DNA of 38,304 bases. Source: Elusimicrobiota bacterium (lineage in GTDB: Bacteria > Elusimicrobiota > Elusimicrobia > Elusimicrobiales > UBA9959). Shown here piece after piece: positions 33,530-38,304 of this stretch (the stretch's first letter is position 1; every line of letters begins with the position of its first letter). The notes under the pieces were generated by a model. The model saw only the letters and a program-made list of their open reading frames with translations, made no database searches and had not been told where the DNA came from. Location of the stretch: NCBI GenBank assembly GCA_030651035.1, contig JAUSCK010000120.1, positions 1 to 38,304 of the forward strand, read 5' to 3'. Both the position numbers and the translations under genes were made by a program.

Positions 33530-34807
33530 ATGAAATCACTGCTGAAACTCGCGGTACTGCTCTCGCTCTTAATCTCCGCCTGCTCTAAAAAACCGGCGGA
33601 GCTGGTGTTCGCGGTCGGCGGCGCGCCCAACGAGCTGGATTTCTGGGAGACCATCGCGGCCGATTTCCGGGAAGAAACCGGCATAAGCGTGAGGATACTG
33701 CGCCAACCCACCGATTCCGACCAGAGGCGGCAGGGCATACTTATTCCGCTCAAGGCGGAGAAAAAAGACCCCGACGTTTTTCTTATGGACATCGCCTGGA
33801 TACCGCAGTTCGCCGCCTCCGGCTGGCTGCAGGACCTGGACGCGGCGGGCGGCGCGCCCGTGGATACCGCCCCTTTCTGGAAGAACATCGTGGACCGTTC
33901 CGACAGGTACGGGGGGAATCTCGTGGCCCTGCCTGTCTATGTGGATGCCGGCCTCCTGTATTACAGGAAAGACCTGCTGAAGAAATACGGCTACGCCAAA
34001 CCGCCCGCCACCTGGAAAGAGTTGCTTGAGATTTCCGCCAGGGTGCAGGCCGCCGTCCGCAAGGACAATCCGGAATTTTACGCTTTCGCCTGGCAGGGCG
34101 CGCAGTATGAGGGCCTCGTCTGCGATTTCCTGGAATTCTCGGGGGCCAAAGGCGGTTTAAGAACGGAGAACGGCAGGCTGCTGGCGGCTACCCCTGAAAA
34201 CAAGAAGGCGCTCGCGTTCATGCGCGACCTGATAAGCAGGCACAAGATCTCCCCGCCCAACACCTATACCGAGATGAAAGAAGAGGAAGTGCGGCTGTTC
34301 TTCCAGAAAGGCAACGCGCTGTTCGAGCGCAACTGGCCCTATGCCTGGGGCCTGCACCAGGCCGAAGGCTCGCCGGTAAAGGACAAGACCGGGATCTGCC
34401 CGCTGCCCGGCTTTGCCGGTCCGGACAGCGTCTCTACGCTGGGCGGCTGGCATATAGGCCTGTCTAAATATTCGGACAAGCCCGCGGACGCGGCCCGGTT
34501 CATAGAATACGTGCTGTCGAAGAAAGTGCAGAAGGAACTTTCCCTGAAGCTGGGCTGGAACCCGGCCAGGCGGGACGTCTACGGCGACCCCGAAGTGCTC
34601 AAGGTCCATCCGCATTTCACCCAGTTGCGGAAAATATTCGACAACGCGGTTCCTCGCCCCGGTCTGCCTTATTACACGCAGGTGTCGGAAGCGCTGCAGC
34701 GCCATCTGAACGCCGCTGTCTCCGGCAATGAAGAGCCCGCCGAGGCCCTTGAGGCCGCGCAAAAAGAGATAGACGCCGTGGCTGCGAGATACGGGGGCGG
34801 GAAGTGA
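33530..34807 (+). CDS. ABC transporter sugar-binding lipoprotein
   Basis: This 425-aa family 1 solute-binding protein begins with a lipoprotein signal (MKSLLKLAVLLSLLISAC, lipobox ISAC), so the mature protein is lipid-anchored at Cys18. The body has ELVFAVGGAPNELDFWETIAADFREETGISVRIL, DVFLMDIAWIPQFAASGWLQDLD and a C-terminal SEALQRHLNAAVSG, as in maltose/trehalose/glycerol-3-phosphate binding proteins. The ATG at 33530 has AGGAG upstream and opens the signal peptide. An in-frame TTG at 33515 precedes it but does not. It overlaps the first permease gene by 4 nt. Location beside trehalose genes suggests it captures trehalose or a maltooligosaccharide. Confidence 0.88.
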   Translation: MKSLLKLAVLLSLLISACSKKPAELVFAVGGAPNELDFWETIAADFREETGISVRILRQPTDSDQRRQGILIPLKAEKKDPDVFLMDIAWIPQFAASGWLQDLDAAGGAPVDTAPFWKNIVDRSDRYGGNLVALPVYVDAGLLYYRKDLLKKYGYAKPPATWKELLEISARVQAAVRKDNPEFYAFAWQGAQYEGLVCDFLEFSGAKGGLRTENGRLLAATPENKKALAFMRDLISRHKISPPNTYTEMKEEEVRLFFQKGNALFERNWPYAWGLHQAEGSPVKDKTGICPLPGFAGPDSVSTLGGWHIGLSKYSDKPADAARFIEYVLSKKVQKELSLKLGWNPARRDVYGDPEVLKVHPHFTQLRKIFDNAVPRPGLPYYTQVSEALQRHLNAAVSGNEEPAEALEAAQKEIDAVAARYGGGK

Positions 34808-35682
34808 AAAACCGGCTCCTGAGCGGCCTTGAGCCTTACCTGTTCGTAGCCCCGCTGACGCTGTTCGTGGTCCTCTTCGTATTTATCCCGATACTGGGCA
34901 CCGTCTGGAGCAGCTTCTACAGCGACGTGACTTTTCTGGAAAGGCGGTTCTCGTTTCTTCAGAACTACGGCGCCCTGTTCTCGGATCCCGGCTTCTGGAA
35001 GTCGCTGCGGTTCACCCTTCTTTTCATTTCGCTGGCCGTGCCGCTTGAACTTATAATAGGCACGGCCTTCGCGGTGGTGCTGGACCTGGAAATACCGCTG
35101 CGCGGGCTGCTGCGCGCCTGCGTCCTTATCCCCTGGGCCATCCCCTCCGCTATTTCAGCGCGCATCTGGGAGCTGATCTATAATTACTCCTTCGGGCTGG
35201 CCAATTTCCTGCTGGCTAAAACGGGGCTCGCGTCCGCGCCGGTGAACTGGCTGGGGACCGACTTCGGCGCGTTCGCGGCGGTCACGGCGGCGGATGTCTG
35301 GAAGACGGCGCCTTTCGTGGCGATAATAGTGCTGGCCGGGCTGCAGGCCGTGCCGCGGGACCTGAAACTGCAGGCCAAGATCGACCGGGCCAATTTCGCG
35401 CAGGTCTTCTTCAAGGTAACGCTGCCCTTGCTCAAGCCGGTGCTGGTGGTGGCGCTTTTATTCCGTACCATAGATTCCCTGCGCATCTTCGACGTGATCT
35501 ACGTGCTTACGCACGGCGGGCCTGGCGGGGCCACCGCTTCTGTCTCGCTTTACGCCTATAAATATTTTCTCGGCGGGGATTTCGGCTACGGCAGCGCCGC
35601 CTCGGTGGCGCTGTTCCTGGTGTCTTTCGCCCTGTCCTGCCTCTACGTGAAGTACAGCGGCTTCTCGGAGGCGGCGTCATGA
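34804..35682 (+). CDS. Sugar ABC transporter permease, MalF/UgpA-like
   Basis: This 292-aa inner-membrane protein has six membrane helices. The cytoplasmic coupling loop that in this family reads EAAxxDGAxxxxxFxxITLP is here LQAKIDRANFAQVFFKVTLP, so the first Glu and the Gly are replaced. That is a modest departure, and the permease may still dock to the ATPase. It starts with a GTG in a GTGA overlap with the binding-protein gene. It probably forms the pore with the next gene product. Confidence 0.88.
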   Translation: MKNRLLSGLEPYLFVAPLTLFVVLFVFIPILGTVWSSFYSDVTFLERRFSFLQNYGALFSDPGFWKSLRFTLLFISLAVPLELIIGTAFAVVLDLEIPLRGLLRACVLIPWAIPSAISARIWELIYNYSFGLANFLLAKTGLASAPVNWLGTDFGAFAAVTAADVWKTAPFVAIIVLAGLQAVPRDLKLQAKIDRANFAQVFFKVTLPLLKPVLVVALLFRTIDSLRIFDVIYVLTHGGPGGATASVSLYAYKYFLGGDFGYGSAASVALFLVSFALSCLYVKYSGFSEAAS

Positions 35683-36503
35683 AAGAGGAGACTCTCAGCT
35701 CCGCCCTAACCTTCGTTTCCGCGGGCTTCATGGCGGTGTTTTCGCTGGCGCCGTTCCTCTACATGTTCGCCACCAGTTTTAACGCCTCCCCGGATTACCT
35801 TACGGGAGGTTTCAATTTCACCCTGGCCAATTACAAAGACGTCCTGGGGGTAAAATCCCTGCATTTCCTCGATTATCTCAGGAACAGCCTCATAGTTTCC
35901 TTTGTTTCGTCCGTGGTTACGGTGTTGCTGGCTTCGCTCGCGGCCTATGCCATAACCCGCCTGGAGATGAAAGGCAAGGCGGCCATCCTGCTCTTCGTGC
36001 TGGCGGTGTCCATGTTTCCCCAGGTGAGCCTTATCGGCTACCTGTTCCGCGTCATGACGGAGCTGGACCTGATCAACACCTACACCGCCCTGGTACTGCC
36101 CTACATCGCCTGGATCCTGCCGCTGGCGCTCTGGATACTGGTGAGCTATTTCACCCAGATCCCGAAGGAACTGGACCGCGCGGCGGTGATAGATGGCTGT
36201 TCGAAATGGCAGGTGCTTTTCAAGGTGCTGCTGCCGGTCTCGCTGCCTGGCATCTTCTCTACGGCGCTGCTTTCCTTTATTTTCGCTTTCAACGAGTTCA
36301 TCTTCGCCCTGATGCTCACGACCGACTACCAGAGCCGCACCATCCCAGTGGGCATAGCGCTGTTCCAGGGGCTGCACGGCGAGACGCCCTGGGGGCAGAT
36401 AATGGCGGCTTCCACGCTTACCACGCTGCCGATACTGCTGTTCACGCTGCTGTTCCAGCGGCATATAGTGCAGGGCCTCACAAGGGGGGCCGTAAAAGGC
36501 TGA
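35679..36503 (+). CDS. Sugar ABC transporter permease, MalG-like
   Basis: This 274-aa six-helix permease has the coupling loop LDRAAVIDGCSKWQVLFKVLLPVSLPG, close to the family form EAAxxDGA. The early segment FMAVFSLAPFLYMFATSFNA is the usual opening of MalG-type subunits. It overlaps the preceding permease gene by 4 nt (ATGA) and is followed 5 nt after its stop by the ATPase gene, so all four genes form one operon. Confidence 0.9.
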   Translation: MKEETLSSALTFVSAGFMAVFSLAPFLYMFATSFNASPDYLTGGFNFTLANYKDVLGVKSLHFLDYLRNSLIVSFVSSVVTVLLASLAAYAITRLEMKGKAAILLFVLAVSMFPQVSLIGYLFRVMTELDLINTYTALVLPYIAWILPLALWILVSYFTQIPKELDRAAVIDGCSKWQVLFKVLLPVSLPGIFSTALLSFIFAFNEFIFALMLTTDYQSRTIPVGIALFQGLHGETPWGQIMAASTLTTLPILLFTLLFQRHIVQGLTRGAVKG

Positions 36504-36508
36504 TAACC

Positions 36509-37558
36509 ATGAAGATACATATAAACGGCGTGCAAAAAACCTACAGCACCCTCCGTAAGAAAACGGAGGTGCTCAAAAATATAAATATCACGGTGGAGGA
36601 CCGCGAGTTCTTCGTCCTGCTCGGGCCTTCCGGCTGCGGCAAGTCCACGCTGCTCAACATTATTGCCGGCCTTGAGCCCATGACCGGGGGTGAACTGCGT
36701 TTCGGGGACAGGCTTGTGGCGTCGGTGAATAAGAAAGATTTTGTGCAGCCCAAAGAGCGGAACGTGGCCATGGTGTTCCAGAACTACGCTCTTTACCCGC
36801 ATTTGACGGTTTTTGAAAATATCGCTTTTCCGCTGAGGATAGCGCGCGCCGGCGCTGAGGAAATAAAAAGCGGGGTGGAGAAAAGCGCGGAGATACTGAA
36901 GATCTCCGGTCATCTCCAGTCCAAGCCCGCCGAACTTTCGGGCGGCGAGAGGCAGCGCGTGGCCATAGCCCGGGCCATCGTAAGGCGGCCGGACGTGCTG
37001 CTCTTCGACGAGCCGCTGTCAAACCTGGACGCGCAGTTGCGCACCGCCACCAGGGTAGAGTTGAAAAAACTTCAGCGCGAACTCGGGATAACCACGGTCT
37101 ATGTCACCCATGACCAGGTGGAAGCTATGACCCTCGGCGACAGGGTGGCCGTGCTGAAAGACGGGCTCGTGCAGCAGCTGGACACGGCCATCGGCCTGTA
37201 TGAGCGCCCGGCCAACAGGTTCGTGGCGCAGTTTATAGGGTTTCCGCAGATAAATCTTTTTGAAACCGAGGTTAAAAACGGGGCTTTCAGCCTTTGCGGC
37301 ACGGATTTCCCGGCGCCGGCGCAAGCCCCTTCCGGCCCGGTCTGGGCCGGCATACGTCCGTCCGATCTCGAACTGAACGACGCGGGCCCGCTCAGCGGGC
37401 GGGTGGACACTATAGAACTGCTCGGCCGCGACGCGGTGTTGTATGTTTCCTGCGGGCAGCTTGAGTTCGCCATCCTCAGCGAGAGAAAAGACTTCCGGGA
37501 AGGCGACGCCGTGAAATTCTCGCTGAAACAGGGGAAAGCGCATTGCTTCCCGCGGTGA
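36509..37558 (+). CDS. Sugar ABC transporter ATP-binding protein, MalK/MsmK-like
   Basis: This 349-aa ATPase has Walker A GPSGCGKST (about residues 37-45), Q-loop VFQNYALYPHL, signature LSGGERQRVAIARAI, Walker B VLLFDEPLSNLDAQLR and H-loop VTHDQVEAM. A C-terminal TOBE-type regulatory domain (GIRPSDLELND, GRVDTIELLGRDAVLYV) is present and of normal length. It powers the importer encoded by the three genes before it. The start at 36509 was chosen because MKIHINGVQKTYS is the normal N-terminus and the first gene-like Met; the open frame runs upstream within the permease gene. Confidence 0.92.
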   Translation: MKIHINGVQKTYSTLRKKTEVLKNINITVEDREFFVLLGPSGCGKSTLLNIIAGLEPMTGGELRFGDRLVASVNKKDFVQPKERNVAMVFQNYALYPHLTVFENIAFPLRIARAGAEEIKSGVEKSAEILKISGHLQSKPAELSGGERQRVAIARAIVRRPDVLLFDEPLSNLDAQLRTATRVELKKLQRELGITTVYVTHDQVEAMTLGDRVAVLKDGLVQQLDTAIGLYERPANRFVAQFIGFPQINLFETEVKNGAFSLCGTDFPAPAQAPSGPVWAGIRPSDLELNDAGPLSGRVDTIELLGRDAVLYVSCGQLEFAILSERKDFREGDAVKFSLKQGKAHCFPR

Positions 37559-37594
37559 AGACCGTCGAAGACTTTATCGCGGATTAAGCATAAT

Positions 37595-37600
37595 TAAAAT
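37595..37600 (+). promoter_or_regulatory. -10 box 7 nt before the last gene
   Basis: TAAAAT stands exactly 7 nt before the ATG at 37608, the same spacing as at 12425-12438. The -35 is poor and no SD is seen, so a leaderless transcript is possible. Confidence 0.35.
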
Positions 37601-37607
37601 AGCCAAT

Positions 37608-38222
37608 ATGTTTTCATTTTTAAAACCCGGTCTGCGGTTCAAACTAACGGCGGCGTTCATCGCCCTGTCCGCGCTGACGGTTATTTCCCTCGCTTACTTC
37701 ACCATCCAGCACAGCTATCAGGCGCTGAAGAGCCAGAAGCAGCAGGACGAACTTGTAATAGCCAAAAATATTTCAGCCCAGATAGACGAAGTTCTCGGGA
37801 AGGCCAAGGCTACCATCACCACGCTTTCGCGGCACCGCGACATCTCGAACCCCGGCTCCTTCAGGCAGAGCGAAGCCCTCGATATCGTAACCCAGGTCAC
37901 GGAGCTGATAGACGGCATAGCGGTCCTGGACAGTAACGGAAAAGTTCTGGCCATAGACCGCACAGCCCCGGATACAGAGGGCCTGCTGCCGCCGCCCGGC
38001 GATATAAAAAAGTTATTCGTCCACCCGGCAAAAGAAAATCCCGCTGCCCAGTTCACCAGCATCTTCCTCTCCCGGTCGGGCGAGATCGTGGCGGGCATAA
38101 TCGCGCCGGTCGTTAAAAGCGGCTCCGACAGCCGCATAATAGTCGGGCTGATGATCCTTAAAAATCACACCATGGGCGGCATAGAGCCCTCAAGACTAAC
38201 CGGAGACAGCCGTGAAGAGTAA
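37608..38222 (+). CDS. Short membrane sensor protein with single Cache-like domain, no output domain
   Basis: This 204-aa protein opens like a sensor kinase (MFSFLKPGLRFKLTAAFIAL), with one membrane helix (about residues 10-33). A helical region (QQDELVIAKNISAQIDEVLGKAKATITTLSRHRDIS) and a beta domain (IDGIAVLDSNGKVLAIDRTAP, ... FTSIFLSRSGEIVAGIIAPVVKSG) follow, typical of extracytoplasmic Cache modules. The sequence stops at GLMILKNHTMGGIEPSRLTGDSREE, where a second membrane helix, HAMP and kinase or cyclase domain would normally start. It is either a stand-alone sensor or a gene cut short by mutation. The 82 bases that remain show no in-frame continuation. No recognised partner is in the window. 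Confidence 0.65.
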   Translation: MFSFLKPGLRFKLTAAFIALSALTVISLAYFTIQHSYQALKSQKQQDELVIAKNISAQIDEVLGKAKATITTLSRHRDISNPGSFRQSEALDIVTQVTELIDGIAVLDSNGKVLAIDRTAPDTEGLLPPPGDIKKLFVHPAKENPAAQFTSIFLSRSGEIVAGIIAPVVKSGSDSRIIVGLMILKNHTMGGIEPSRLTGDSREE

Positions 38223-38304
38223 GTGATTTTTCGCACCTAATCCCCTCTGTAGCCAGCTTTCCTGTAAAAATATTCTTCGCACCTTTGCTTTCCGGCCTCT
38301 TGAC

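Noticed and set aside
38230-38284. Direct repeat TTCGCACCT twice, 46 nt apart, at the right edge
   Set aside because: A 9-bp repeat is too short and isolated to call a CRISPR, attachment site or IS end.

Overview
The window is a 38.3 kb piece of a GC-rich bacterial chromosome with dense, often overlapping genes, very frequent ATA isoleucine codons, both SD-led and apparently leaderless starts, and secreted, lipoprotein and Cache-type membrane proteins. The mix (TatD-linked radical SAM protein, secreted glucodextranase-type module, trehalose genes with a HAMP-fused OtsA, REP-associated transposase) would suit Elusimicrobiota or a similar Gram-negative environmental lineage. No rRNA or housekeeping marker is present to prove this, so the assignment is an inference.

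Layout. Positions 1-315 are strikingly AT-rich and hold the 5' part of an unrecognised minus-strand gene that runs off the left edge. Positions 314-5250 (+) carry a TatD-associated radical SAM protein, a membrane-anchored CBM48 protein, a secreted protein with a glucodextranase-type C-terminal module, a NIF3-family protein and an adenylate cyclase fused to an RDD membrane domain. Positions 5256-11105 (-) carry a stand-alone receiver whose phospho-acceptor Asp is Glu, a large M16C-type metallopeptidase, an MFS transporter and a GYF_2 protein. Positions 11198-12385 hold a REP-associated tyrosine transposase bounded by perfect 28-bp inverted repeats. Positions 12438-15412 (+) encode a DUF2157/GDYXXLXY membrane pair and aspartate carbamoyltransferase, closed by a strong terminator. 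A secreted DUF4105-like protein (-) follows.

Positions 16952-24415 (-) are the most unusual block: a four-gene operon (TPR protein, intact Hsp90-like GHKL ATPase, 900-aa protein with an amidotransferase-like and a degenerate GHKL region, membrane pseudokinase with an extracytoplasmic carbohydrate-binding-like domain). The last three genes overlap at their ends. I know no named system with this composition, and it is my main candidate for an undescribed system.

Positions 24540-26929 (+) look like a cation-homeostasis locus: a riboswitch-like leader with a clear intrinsic terminator, a 52-aa membrane protein, a DUF1646 transporter and a CaCA-family Na+/Ca2+ exchanger. Positions 27000-37558 (+) form a trehalose locus: OtsA fused to a Cache/HAMP-like sensor, OtsB, TreS fused to an apparently inactive maltokinase, and a complete sugar ABC importer (lipoprotein, two permeases, MalK-type ATPase). 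A short Cache-like membrane sensor without an output domain ends the window.

Recurring themes: pseudo-enzymes (receiver D-to-E, pseudokinase, degenerate GHKL, pseudo-maltokinase) and signalling domains fused to metabolic or membrane proteins. Together they suggest an organism that tunes osmolyte and envelope functions through sensory fusions.
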